A stretch of DNA of 64,000 nt, taken from NCBI RefSeq assembly GCF_000315625.1, contig NW_005434635.1:242082-306081 (forward strand). The letters are read 5' to 3'. The notes below the pieces were generated by a model that worked only from the letters and a program-made list of their open reading frames with translations, searched no databases and was not told the DNA's origin. The position numbers and the translations under genes are program-made. Source of the DNA: Guillardia theta CCMP2712 (lineage: Eukaryota > Cryptophyceae > Pyrenomonadales > Geminigeraceae). This document shows positions 11,256 through 22,493 of the stretch, piece after piece (the stretch's first letter is position 1; each line of letters opens with the position of its first letter).

Positions 11256-12546
11256 ATGCTTGGGTTGCGGAACGATGCAGACCTTCGGCCGGTTATCTGG
11301 GTCTTCAAGTATTACCTCATATCATACCTTGCATGGACATATGAGGATTATTTTCGACATTCATATCTTCTGTCATTTCTGACAGTCCTGGTGATTTCTT
11401 ACTACTCCTTCGCTGGAGCAACGATCACTCATAACACGATGCATTCCAAAGTTTTCTATGGCAAGTGGGCGAACAGGATCTGGCAAGTTCTTCTCTCCTT
11501 GACCTACGGGCATCCTGTCAGTTCCTTCGTTCCAGGCCACAACCTGAGTCATCACCGATACACACAACTCCTTCAGGATCCCATGAGAACCAGCAAGCTG
11601 CGGTTTCGATGGAACTTTTTGAATGGCCTGTTGTTTCAGCCCATCGTTGCAGGAGATGTCTTCAAGGCGGATGTGAGATACATCAACATGCAGAGCAAGA
11701 TTCAGACTGCCAGGGCTCAAGAGTTCTACACGAACTGCATGCGCGAGTTCTCTATCGTCGGCTTGACGACGGTCCTCCTGCTCGTGCTCGACCCCCGCAA
11801 GTTCTTCGTCTACGTCTGGTTTCCTCATTTCTTCGCTCAGTGGGGTATCGTGTCGATGAACATGCTGCAGCACGACGGCTGTGACCTTGTCCCTAGCCTT
11901 GTGAGGGAGGAAGCAGTAGAGAACTGGAACGGCAGCAGAAACTTCGTGGGTCCCCTAATCAACTACCTGACATTCAACAACGGATATCACACTATTCATC
12001 ATCTCCATCCTACTATGCATTGGTCTAGGCTGCCGGAAGAGCACGAGCGAGTAGTCAAGCCGAAGATTCATCCTTCGTTGGATGAGCGCTGCATGGCGAG
12101 GTAAGGCCTGCTCCTTCTCCTACTCCTACTCCTTCTCCTGCTCTTTTTCCTTCTCCCCCTCCTTCTCCCTCTCCTGCTCCTGCAGCTGCTCCTGCTGACT
12201 TTCCGCGCCTCCAGGTACATTGTCCGTGCTTTCATCTACCCTGGAAAGCGACTGGACTACCTTGGGAACGAGGTCAAAGTACCAGCAGGTGAGAGAGAGG
12301 AGGCGAGCCGGTGATGCTGATCAACAAGATGCAGAGCCCGAGCCCGAGGACGCTGATTGGACTCAAGACTACGCGCCTGATGGGCTCAAACCTCAAGATT
12401 ATCAGGTGGCTTTTCTTGTCAGCTCTTCACCCTTGTGAGCTCTTGAGCAGGTAGACATGAGCTGGAAGGGTATCCTCCGAGCTCTGCCGCTCATCCCCCT
12501 CAAACTCCTGGCGCCTCTCTACTCCCCTGTGCATAAGATCGCCTAA
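11256..12546 (+). CDS. membrane fatty-acid desaturase family protein
   Basis: A di-iron membrane oxidoreductase acting on acyl lipids. Exons are 11256-12100, 12215-12288, 12329-12405 and 12451-12546 (363 aa). The three histidine boxes are HNTMH, HNLSHH and HTIHH, spaced as in desaturases, with several hydrophobic stretches between them. The start is uncertain: the frame is open upstream to a good acceptor at 11209, so an extra 5' exon is possible. The third exon encodes an acidic linker (DAEPEPEDADW). The first intron (12101-12214) is a CTCCT-rich repeat. Substrate and regiospecificity cannot be told. There is no cytochrome b5 domain in the part seen. Confidence 0.85.
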
Positions 12547-12704
12547 AAAGCGTTCGCTCCTCCTATACTCAACGTCTTCATTCGTGTGATAACATCACTA
12601 TGACGCAGAATGAAATAAAGCCATTCATGTCGGAAACACCCGTAAGCACGAAATTCGTATGTTTGCATTTATTGGAGAACAGATTGAATAATGTTTCTGC
12701 CTTC

Positions 12705-13629
12705 TTATGCTTGCATGCGCTTGGCAGCCTCGCGAGCGACAGCCTTCTCCTTCTGGCGAGTCTTCTCCTGTGACTTGGCACCCATGATGCCTCCACCCCA
12801 ACGACGCAAATCTTCAGCCCTGTCGTTGAAGTTGCTACGAACGTTATCCACGAGCTTGGAAAATGCTCCCTTATCCTGCAAACGAGGGTCAGTTACCACG
12901 TATCCTTCATCTCTTCCATTTTCTCACCTCATCCCGAATGTTGGTGAACGCAAGAGCAGTAGCGTTCTTCTTGTGAACGACAGCTCCGAGCCTTGCCTTG
13001 CCCTTGACGATGCAGTAGGGGATATCGTGCTTGCGGCAGAGAGCCGGAAGCCAAATTACAAGCTCAATAGGATCGACCTGCGCACAGACCATCACATGCC
13101 GCATCGGGCAAAGGGAGAGCAACTCACATCGTGAGCGATAACGACCATGGTTGCCCTCTTGGAGGTCACGAGGCGCTCGATGTGGTTGATACCGCACTTG
13201 ACGAAGCAGGGCATCTTGTCCTCCTTAGCCTTGCCGCCAGCAGCCTTGGCCTCAGCCACGGCCTTGAGACGCTGCTCCTTGGCCTCCTTGGTCTCAGGTC
13301 TGTACTTGTTGAGCATCTTGAAAACCTCAGCGGCTGCAGGCGAGCATCAGCGATGGAACAAGAGGGAGGAGAATGAACGCACCAGTGTTCTTATCTACAG
13401 TGCGGGTGAATTGGTGGATGGCAGGAGGGATCTTGAGACGCTGGTACAGCACCCTGCGCTGACGCTGAAGACGGACATTCTTGGGCCACTTGACGAAGCG
13501 GGCAAGGTCCTTCTTGGGCTGGACGTTGTTTCCAATGCCGAAGTTCTTAGGAGTCTTCTGGAACAGAGGGTTCTCCTCCTTCTTGGCAGACTTCTTGGCC
13601 GCAGCCGCAGGAGCCGCACTCTTGGGTCC
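12705..13629 (-). CDS. RPL7A: 60S ribosomal protein L7a (eL8), first codon(s) missing
   Basis: Large-subunit ribosomal protein. Minus-strand exons are 13383-13629, 13128-13333, 12928-13077 and 12705-12875, in phase (257 codons plus a missing start). Family segments are [44 protein letters not shown] and [15 protein letters not shown]. Human L7a has 266 residues. The frame begins at an acceptor (CTCAG at about 13630-13634), so the initiator exon lies upstream in 13640-14100. I could not place it; many ribosomal-protein genes carry a very short first exon. Introns are about 50-53 nt, and one is near 57 nt. Confidence 0.95.
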
Positions 13630-15128
13630 CTGAGTCACATCGTCTCAGCCACAACAAGCAACCGGGAAGATAGCGTGCAGGTTTCATGTGCTGTGAATGA
13701 AATGCCACAAACAAACACGTCTCGAATGTTAGATCGGCAACTCAACACATGTACTCAGAACTCAACACACAAGTGAAACAATAGACAATCGCAAGCTGAA
13801 CGCGGAATCAACACTGCTGAACGTGATGGTATTCACACAACAACCCAACTGACTGAAATGAGACAGGAAACTCGAGGGTGGTGATGCTATACATATGAGA
13901 AACATGAATGAACGCGAGTCCAAACACAGTGATCAACGTCTTTCACATATTCAAGTAAGCTACAAGACATCACCAAGTAACAGCTGCATCATATAGCTCA
14001 ACCTTTCACGGATCAGGCATCAACAAGAAAGAAGTCAAAGTGTCTTTGCAGAGAAATTTTTGTTGCTCATACATGATTCTTTAACATATTTTACGAACAT
14101 GAGATCACAGGAATAATAGCACTCTATCGCATCACTTGTATACCACATGACTGCCATGCCCAACAAACATCACTTTTCATGGGAACACTATCTCATCGAG
14201 CTTGACAGGTTCTGTTATGCTCGGATGTTATACCATCTGGCATCATCCTTCATCTCATCTCATGTTCTTCCTCCTTCTCTCCTCCTCCTCGCCTCTCAGC
14301 ATCTCCACCCATCCTCCCCCTCATCGCCACCGCCTCCATCACCTTCGGCATCGCTCGCTCGAGCTTCGCACGCGCACGCGTCTGGAAAAAAAAGGCTCAG
14401 ACCTAAACACCCCTACCCCTACCGACTCCAGAATTGCAAGGTACCTCGGGCTCTCGCAAATGTCCTCACTACGGGTATCTTTTGATATGAACATTACCCG
14501 TGTTGATGTCAAAAGTACCGGTACATTTTGGAGGGGGCCCCATACCACCCCACCATTGGTCCCACCCTTTAGTTTATTTAGTTAGGGTTGGTTGTTGAAC
14601 TAACCCCCTTGACCCGCGCCAAAGCCGCTCCCAATGGCGCCTTCGGAAGCCGTATGCATGTGAAACAGTGTGAAAGGAAAGGGGAGGGGGGGGGGGAGGA
14701 GAGCAGTGATGACATGCTGGGACAAATCACTAGTGATGATGTGTCATTCCATGCTATGCTATGCTATGCTATGCTGTGAAGTGATGTGAAGTGATGTGAA
14801 GTGATGTGAAGTGAAGTGATGTGATGTGATGTGATGTGCTGTGCTGTGCTGTGCTGTGCTGTGCTGTGCTGTGCTGTGCTGTGCTGTGATGTGATGTGAT
14901 GTGATGTGATGTGATGTTATATGATACGATAGGGCATGGTATGACAAGACATGTGATACGACCGGATAAGACATGTGACTTCCAGCACTGTCCAAACCCT
15001 TGAGGCTTCCCACAAGATGTTGAAATGTCTCGCGCTTAACTTTGCAGAGCAATCAATTGATTTGTATGTATGATTGAAATAATCAAACAATATGGTCTAC
15101 AACGAGATGGTAGGCAGCCCCTCCGATT
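13630..15128. other. intergenic, simple repeats
   Basis: It should hold the promoter and first exon of the L7a gene. Around 14395-14600 it is TACCCC-rich. At 14752-14925 there is a run of TATGC and then GTGAA/GTGAT/GTGCT pentamers. No other gene recognised. Confidence 0.5.
14752..14925. repeat. pentanucleotide arrays (TATGC; GTGAT/GTGCT)
   Basis: Tandem TATGC units pass into GTGAA, GTGAT, GTGCT and back to GTGAT units. The successive blocks differ by one base, a ladder typical of replication slippage with point mutation. Confidence 0.9.
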
Positions 15129-17178
15129 TCACTCATTCCTCGATGATAGAAACTGAGGGCAAAACTCTGCAAAGATCTTGTCCAAGGTCACTTCCTGCTC
15201 CTTTGCTATGTCTGCCGCTCTCTGCTGAAAGTTTTCCGTCATCTCTTTCAAATCGTTCGCAAGAGAAATGGCAGGGACTTTCGCCTTCAAGGAAGCTTGT
15301 TAGAAAGCTCAACAAGCAATTGTCTACATCTCACCAATGAACACTCGTCCCTGTTGAGGTCTTCGTAGATTTGGATCTGTTGCACAGTCAACGATCGCAA
15401 GGGCAGAAGTGGGTATCATCACGAATGTTGCAGCTGCGATGAACCTTCGGATGTATACGCCAGTCATGAACATCTCGTCCTCTCCTGAACTGTCGTCTTC
15501 TGATGTGTGCCGGCCTGTTCTTCGCAGATACGAAGGGCGACTCAGGCTGAAGAGATTGGAGCTTGCTTTCTCAATCAGCTCGATGTCGTGCTGAAGGAGG
15601 CGACAGTCAGAAAGTCAACAACAAGCAACACAATTGCAGCTCACCCTCTGACGGAAACGACCATATTCCTTCTCGGCAAGTTCCGACGAGTACCATGACT
15701 CCACCATCAGCTCAGCATCTGACTTCGGGAGGCAGTTCTCAGCCATGTCTGACGAGTCTTCGGACTGAGAAGACAGCAAGCTTTCAACAGGTTTGGCGGC
15801 AGCTGCTGCTTTCTCCTGGTTGTAGTCGGTGTGTTGAGGCGCGCTTGGTTGACCAACCCCAGCAAGAGGAAAGGAAAGCGCAACTATGAACCTCTCGGTT
15901 GTCGTCGACTTGCCATACGAGTTCTCGCCGAGCAAGATTTGACCTGACATGGGCGAGTTGCTCTTATAGATCTGGAAGGAGATGACAGAGGAGGTCTTGG
16001 CGTTGAGACCCTCAAGTAGCATCCCGTCCAGCTTGCGGAATCCTTGAGACAGCCACTGTGGCGCCACTGGGCAAGACTCTATCAAGATATACAAATAGGC
16101 AGGAGCCCCGAGGTGCAGGGAAGACTGACAGAAAGCATGTGGGCCCTGCATAATTTTTCAACGTACATTACAGGCCGGGCACAACCAACCTCATAGGGCT
16201 TGAGGATGTAAAGCAGCCCCGAGAGTTCTTTGGGAACGCTGTGGAAGACGATCGTAGAGTCACGCATGCGCTCCTGGTGGTTAAGAAACAGCGGCTCATC
16301 CTTTGCGATATGGCCGGTAACAAACTGTTCAAAGCTTGCTTTGAGACTATGAGCAAGTGGGCTCGAGATGTACTTACCCGTACAGTGCTCAAGACGTGCT
16401 CATATTGTTCTTCGTGTATCTCCAGAGGAATCTGGAAACGTGTCATCAAGGGCTGCTGGTGTGCTTTGGAAGATGTACCCGATTCTCATGAATCCAATGG
16501 TGAACGTGCCCCTCAAAATACTCCTTGGCAGCCTGCAACATCAGCGTCATGGGCATCCACGTGTACAGCAGCACTAGGCAGATCATTGTCACCTTGGAGA
16601 TCTTCTTGAGAGATTGCAGGCGAGCGTTCGAAGCTCGCTCCCTCAATGACAGGCCGTCCCTCCCTTTGCCGATCTCCACCGCTGCAAGGGCATCGCAGAT
16701 GCGAACGGCCTTGTCGCTCGCCTCTTCGATCGCTTTCTCGCGATGCTCAATCTGCTCCAGCCTTGCCTCCAGCTGCTTCATCCTTCCTTGACATGTCTGG
16801 ACTTTGTTGCGAAGCTCCGCCATCCGCGCCTGGTTGTCCTTCTCTGTCTTCAGAGTCTCTGAGTTCAGCAGCTTCGCTGCCCTGCATGCCTCCGAGACCT
16901 TCCACCTGCTCGACAGGAGGCATGCGTCAGACTGCTGGGGATGAGACGGGACGTCAGACTCACAGCCCTTTCTCTCCCATCTCCAACTCCGTCATCCATT
17001 TGATGCAGTCCTTGGGCGGCGCTCCTGGCTCAATCTTCCTGAGGCCAGTGAAGTTGCTCTGCAGTCCCTTGACGCTCGCTTCCTCCAGGCATCCGTACCC
17101 TCGAGCATCGGGATCCGCACTTCCTTTAACAGACCCAGCGCTCAACTGGAAGGGAGCGCCTTGCCCGAGGGAGAACAT
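15129..17178 (-). CDS. unrecognised coiled-coil protein with one membrane segment
   Basis: Minus-strand exons deduced: 16964-17178, 16479-16905, 16378-16455, 16190-16273, about 15645-16078, 15423-15590, 15335-15376 and 15129-15284 (about 530 aa). Order: a short N-terminal region (MFSLGQGAPFQL...), a charged coiled coil (about residues 75-165, e.g. MKQLEARLEQIEHREKA), a hydrophobic segment (VTMICLVLLYTWMPMTLML), then a beta-rich region (TSSVISFQIYKSN, GQILLGENSYG), a second weak hydrophobic stretch and a helical tail. The junction between exons 2 and 3 needs an unusually short intron (23 or 26 nt) or a frameshift, and the acceptor of exon 5 is uncertain. I do not recognise the family. It is divergent with the small TIM gene. 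Confidence 0.6.
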
Positions 17179-17249
17179 TGTGACACGAGGATGCCTGGTT
17201 GCGTACCTTACCTCTCCTGCTCTCCGCTCCTTCCCGCTCCTCTCTTTTC

Positions 17250-17495
17250 GTCCTGACCTGACCTGACCGTTCCTGTCCTGTCCTGTCCTGTCCTGTCCTG
17301 ACCTGTCCTGTCCTGTCCTGACCTGTCCTGTCCTGTCCTGTCCTGTCCTGTCCTGAGCTGACCTGAGCTGACCTGACCTGACCTGACCTGTCCTGTCCTG
17401 TCCTGAGCTGACCTGACCTGTCCTGTCCTGTCCTGTCCTGTCCTGTCCTGTCCTGACCTGACCTGACCTGTCCTGTCCTGTCCTGTCCTCTCTTC
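17250..17495. repeat. TCCTG pentanucleotide array between divergent genes
   Basis: About 48 units of TCCTG with interspersed ACCTG and AGCTG variants. It sits between the start of the minus-strand orphan gene (17178) and the start of the plus-strand TIM gene (17831), so it lies in a shared divergent promoter region. Confidence 0.9.
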
Positions 17496-17830
17496 GCTCA
17501 CTCCTGCCTCCTTGTCCTGTCTTTCCGCCTCCCTCAAGTCCCCCCTCTTCCTTCCTGGCTCAAGTCAGGCTTCCCTCCTATCCAAATTTTCACTCACATT
17601 GGGGCAGAGATTATCTCATAGCCCCGGACCATTATCAGTATTTGCTGTCTTTTCCCCCTCTCCCTTCCTCTCTCCGCGTGCAGCGCAAGCTTCGCTTAGA
17701 ATCGGCTGCGCCCTCCACCTTCCTCTTTCTAGCCGCCCCCTCCCCCTCCCCCTCCTCCTCTGAGCCTCAACTCTGCTAGCTTGTCTCCCTTGCTGCATCT
17801 CCTCTGCTTCCTCTCAACAGTCTTGCTGCG

Positions 17831-18206
17831 ATGGGAGTCTTGTCGTGGGTTGGTCTGGGAGGGAAGAAGTCTGGCGACGACGAGCTTTTCAGCGACGATG
17901 CAGGGAACGGGGTAAGTTTGTGCGCATTCATGAATCTACCTGTATGCCGAGCTCAATGAGGAGTGACGGTTTGTGTTTCAGCAGAGCAGTCAAGCCGACA
18001 AAATCAAGCAAGTTTACCAGAAACATATGGCTTCCAAGTACCTCAATGAGCTTGCCTCCCAGATCTCTTTCAAGTGCTTCATGAAGTGCTCGAATGAGAG
18101 CTCCATGAACACATCGGAGAATGGTTGCACAGCACTATGCTGTGACAGATACCTAGACACGATCAACTTCGTCCGTCAAGTGATGTCGACGAGGAACAGC
18201 AGATAA
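17831..18206 (+). CDS. small TIM chaperone (Tim8/9/10/13 family)
   Basis: An intermembrane-space chaperone for hydrophobic precursors. Exons are 17831-17911 and 17982-18206 (101 aa, family size). The twin CX3C motif is present as CFMKC, then 12 residues, then CTALC, with the usual flanking helices (YLNELASQISFKC, DRYLDTINFVRQVM). The short N-terminal exon has a Gly-rich stretch and an acidic segment. I cannot say which of Tim8, 9, 10 or 13 it is. A later CAGCAG choice at the acceptor would drop one Gln. Confidence 0.88.
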
Positions 18207-19119
18207 TCGTTTCTTTGAAGGGACGAGGAGTGGATACAGATGCCTCGATCATTCTTCATGCTCTGCTAGCTGCATGCTCTATTGTGGGAGCCACTCATTT
18301 CATTCATTGGTGTGTTGATAAACATTCGTACTGACGTTTGGGTGAATAAAGAAATTCATACCTGCCGCATCGCCATGTTAGTTTTTTTCATGAGTGGCTA
18401 ACCATCTTGATAAGTCAGACGCATTGCATGGTTACGATGTTTGAACTCAGTACGAGGACAATCAGGAATTATTTACATGAAGGAACAAAGGTGTGAACTT
18501 GAGAAACAGAGGAGTCATCTGAGGATGTCATGGTCCAAGAACCTCAGCCTGTACCGTCGGACTTGCTTCATCACTTGGCGCTAAACAAGCTTCACTAAGT
18601 ACGGCCAATTGTCATTTCCAGAGCCACTTATCATGCGCCGATGATGACAGTGAGAAGATCGCCGGGAATGAGAGACTCCGCGCTGCCAGTATCATGCCAA
18701 CTTGGCAAGTTTCAAGCCGGCGGCCCGGGGCCCGGCCGGTACCGTCACGATAGGCTAGTACTGACCGTCCCGAAGTTCACGGTTCAACGGTTCAACCGAA
18801 GTTCAGTGGCATCACTGGACTGTCAGGGCCTGAGTCAGCGGAGCCTGGCCCACTGCCCAGTGGGGCGGCCCGGCCGGGCGCGCCACCCGTGACCGTGACC
18901 CGCTGCCGTGCACGGCTGTCGGGCGGTGCCGCGGGCGGCCGGGCCGCAGGCCTCAGTGAGGCCCCGGGCCGCGCGGCGCCGCCCGACTGGCAGCCGGGCG
19001 GGCCCGGGGCCGCCCGGCGGCCGCGGGCCGGGCCGGGCGGGCCGCCCGGCGGTGACTGAGCGGGGACGAGGGCTAGTGGAACCGATATGGGACGAGGGTC
19101 TGTCAGCGGAAATAGAACC
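18207..19119. other. intergenic with GC-rich island
   Basis: 3' flank of the TIM gene, then from about 18715 to 19060 a strongly GC-rich block (GGCCCGGGG, CCGTGACCG, GGGCGGGCCC words) directly upstream of the carbonic anhydrase start at 19120. Open frames inside the island on both strands look like composition artefacts. Confidence 0.6.
18715..19060. repeat. GC-rich island
   Basis: About 350 bp dominated by GGCCC/GGGCC runs with GTGACCG words, flanked by ordinary sequence. Same sequence type as the islands at 33055-33310 and 61385-62530. Confidence 0.6.
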
Positions 19120-20812
19120 ATGGAGCGGTTCGAGGCGTGCACAGCTCACGCCAATGCCGCGGGGTGGGAGGGTCGAAGATGGGGAAGGGGAAGGGGAGCC
19201 ATCGCAGCTACTTCGGCGGCACTGCTTCTATGCCTCGTTGTCCTCGTCTCGATCGGAGGGAGAAAGACTTCTGTCTTGCAGGAAGAGGTGAGATGATAGT
19301 TGTCCATACTTGTTTGTTTGTTATGTGGACCAGCACTTGCTCATTGATGTCACCCTTCACTCTATCTTCTGACATATCTTCACCACAGGGAACAGACTCG
19401 AAGATGGAGGCTGCAGAGAAGCTGGCGAAGTGGTCAAAGGAAGTGAACGATTTGGAGGCTGAAGTCAAGAAGTTCGAGGTCGAGGCCAACGAGAAGGCCG
19501 TGGACGAGCTTGTGCACCTAGCTAAGGTCAAGGATCTGCTAAATCAGCTCAAGGATCAGGTCCCTCTTGAGGCTCCTCCGAAGCCCTGGAGCTACGAGGG
19601 AGCGACTGGGCCTGACCATTGGGCTGAACTCTCCTCTGACTATCAGCTTTGTGGTGCTTGCTGAGTACGGCGCGAGGTTGGTGGTGACGAAGGCGGCAGG
19701 TACCGGGCAGCAGCAATCTCCCATCAACATCGAGCTTGACCTGCAGCAAGCGTCTCTCCCATCTCTTGGATGGGTTTTGCCCAAGGACGTAAGGCCCTTT
19801 GACTTGCTGCCTCTCGAGCACACGTGCGCGCGATGGCGATCTGAAGCTTTCTGTTTCCATGGTTCAGAATGCTGCGGTGACGACCAAGACCGGAGACAGT
19901 GCGCTAGCTGGACGTGAGTCTCCTGCCAGCTCCCCCTGTGCCTGGCTGAACCTCCGCGCAGGGGAGTTTTACAACGGCCACACGTTTGAAGTTGAAAGCC
20001 TTGGGTCACCTACTCTCCTTCTGGGTGGTGTTACGTGAGAAACCTTTGTGAAGGGCGACGCTCTTGCTTGCTGAGCTTCACTGCAGATACACCCTGGAGC
20101 AGTTCCACTTCCACACCCCTTCCGAGCACAAGGTTGCGGGCAGGCACTATGATATGGAGATGCATTTCGTGCACTCGGCCATGGTGGACGGCCAGAAGAA
20201 GCTTGCTGTGATTGCAGCATTCTTCGAAGTGGTGTGTGTTGTGCGATTCTGATCTTTACATGTGAGTGACTTTCTATCTTCAGGGCGATAACTCTCCCGC
20301 GTTCGTCAAGCAGTTGTTCGAAACTGCCCTACCGAGCGTCAGCAGTAATCCGACGGCTTTGGCTCCAAACTTGGACTTCAGGGTGAGAATTTGAATGGTT
20401 CCTCTTCGCCCCTGATCCTGTTCCTCCAGGGGATCGCCCAGGAAGTTCTCGTCGGGACTGTCCCTACCAAGCTCGAGTCCGCCAACGAGTTCGTTCCCAA
20501 CTTCAAGAACTACTTCCAGTACACGGGATCCCTCACAACCCCCCCTTGCACTGAGGGTGTGACGTGGGTCGTGTTGAAGAATCCAGTTGACATCACGGTA
20601 GGATTCAAGGAGCTCCCCTCCCTCCCTCCGCCTTCTCCCTTTCAGCCCCCTCCCCCTCTTTCTCCCTTCAATGTCCTCGCCACTTGCGCTGAGTTTGTCT
20701 GACACAGGCGGCCGATCTCAGCGCCATTCAGAATCTGGAGGGAAAGAACAGTCGGCCGACACAGCCGTTGAACGGACGTGTCGTCCTTGACGTGGGCGGC
20801 TCAACCCCATGA
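19120..20812 (+). CDS. alpha-type carbonic anhydrase with N-terminal membrane anchor
   Basis: Zinc enzyme interconverting CO2 and bicarbonate. Nine exons in phase: 19120-19287, 19389-19653, 19700-19788, 19868-19913, 19962-20034, 20087-20231, 20284-20382, 20430-20597, 20708-20812 (385 aa). The N-terminus has one hydrophobic segment (AIAATSAALLLCLVVLVSI), a signal or anchor. A charged helical linker follows (residues about 60-120), then the catalytic domain: QSPINIE, NGHTFEV, QFHFHTPSEH (His221 and His223), MEMHFVH (His240) and the substrate loop LTTPPC. All zinc ligands are present. The location could be periplasmic, ER-lumen or plastid. The helical linker is an extra over the animal enzymes. 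Confidence 0.93.
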
Positions 20813-20948
20813 ACGCAGCCCTCCTTCTCTCCCTTGCAAACTTTTATCATCACTTAAGCTAGATTCTACCCTCAAGTCAGTGTACAACTGCAACCAACAA
20901 CTCAATAAATCAACAGAAGCCATCTGTTGCCATCTCTGCTGCTAGTCG

Positions 20949-21813
20949 CTACAGGTCTGGTCCAGAGGAATCTGACTCGTCGTCCGTCCCTTGCTCCTCG
21001 TCCTCTTCGTACACGAGATGAAATCTGGGCCATCCTCTCAGTCCCTACACTCATCCCATCGACAGTACCTCCCCATCAATCCGACGCAGCAAGAAACCAG
21101 CTCGTCACTCTCTCCGAACTGAACCTTCCACGTACCTGACACAGCAGGTCACAGGGATCGAAATGAGGACAAGTACCGTGAGTCGCAGGATCCGGTTCCA
21201 CCAGCACCCCAACCTGACCCACGTAGGGCTGGCACCAATCCTCGTTTGCAAAGGATGCAGCTATCTTGACTTTCTCTCCTGGTTTGATCCTCTTGTCAAA
21301 ATCTTTGACGATCCCTACACCACAGTCAGCAGGACAGCAAACAGCAGTCTCAGCATGTGACCTCTCCCCGCATCACTGACAGTCCTGCCTCGGAAGTCAT
21401 CCAACACAAGGTCAACTTTCGCCTGGCTCAGGTCCTCCTTCCTCCTGACGTCTGCCTCCTCCCTGCAGATGCTCCTCTCCATCGGCCTCGCTACCCCCTT
21501 GGATGTCCTGCTCTTCCTTTGAAAGACGCCTTCCTCCAGCGACGGCAGCCTCGAAGCAAAGTGAATCGAGCTCCTGCCCTCGTTGACCTGCGTGCTGGCA
21601 ATCTGGTCGGCGAATGGCAGAGGAGTAGGAAGCAGTTGGATCCTCTTACCTTGAGTCGTGTGACTTGACCCTCCTCCACTCCTGCCCCACGTTCCTCATC
21701 TCCTGCCGCTCCTTGGAGCTGATCCGTCCTGGTGCTGCATGGCGCACAGGGATCAATTGGAGCATGTTTGCACTTGATTCTGGTCTTTCACCTGTCTTCC
21801 TAGGTGCGCTCAT
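20949..21813 (-). CDS. unrecognised protein with beta-rich core and acidic tail
   Basis: Minus-strand exons in phase: 21650-21813, 21362-21594, 21177-21314, 21069-21135, 20949-21024 (226 aa). It starts MSAPRKTGERPESS. The first half is basic and helical (SSKERQEMRNVGQEW, SICREEADVRRKED). The second half is a compact beta region (KPGEKVKIAASF, VGQVGVLVEPDP, GTWKVQFGESDE) that looks like a small SH3/KOW-like barrel. The tail is acidic (EEDEEQGTDDESDSSG). Every junction keeps frame, so I trust the structure, but I do not recognise the family. It converges on the carbonic anhydrase gene. Confidence 0.65.
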
Positions 21814-22493
21814 GAGGAGAGCTTGCACGGTCGTACAACAAGGCAACCTTGGTGCTGCGTAACTATCAGATCAAATGATGTCAGTCACCGTCTGAGTCTG
21901 TCATTGAGAAGATAGATGGCGTGTTGGAACTAGAGCAGCTAGAGAGAAATGAGAGTAGAGCGAAAGAGGAGGAAAAGGACATGTAAATCTGGTTTCTGTC
22001 AAAAACAAGCGCATCAACAACAAATGTCATCTTCATGTTCGAACCGAACGACGATATTCATGTCGACGTCTTGCATGCAGCTATACATGCCCCCTGGATC
22101 AGATCGCACCCACTTGCCATGGCGGCACATCAGAAGCTACACCATCGTCCTCTACTGAGAGCGCAGCTGCTGCGCTTGCATGTCGACGCGCGGACTAGGG
22201 GAGCCATAGGGCCGCAAGGGCGAAAGGGCCACTGCCAGGCAACTGGCAAGGCGGTCAATCCTCTCTGGTTCTTGAAATGTCTGCCTTTTTCAATTTACTA
22301 GGAATGAATCTGAGGCGGGCCTATGTTTTAAAAGAAATCGAAGATATTTCATGGTCGATGATGGACAGCGGGTGTTAGAGCACAAGAACAAGTTATGCTT
22401 TAGGTTGTATGTGGTGTAGAACAGAAGAACAGCGCGCGTTGAATGTCTCGTTACGGTACTACTCAGTTCCTTCGATCCTCATGTCCTGCTGGT
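21814..22493. other. intergenic, nothing recognised
   Basis: A stretch between two minus-strand genes. I see no convincing exon, RNA gene or repeat. It presumably holds the promoter of the upstream gene and the 3' UTR of the GTPase gene. Confidence 0.4.

Noticed and set aside
16168-16449. Alternative minus-strand frame (MMTRFQIPLEIHEEQYEH... continuing into a Ser/Arg-rich part)
   Set aside because: The first part is a real exon of the 15.1-17.2 kb gene, but after the GTAAGT donor at 16377 the same frame reads intron sequence; the gene continues in the spliced exon starting at 16273.
18792-19291. Several overlapping frames in the GC-rich island before the carbonic anhydrase
   Set aside because: Stop codons are rare because of extreme GC; the frames disagree with each other and show no family features. 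Only the frame from 19120 is supported by splicing and a membrane segment.
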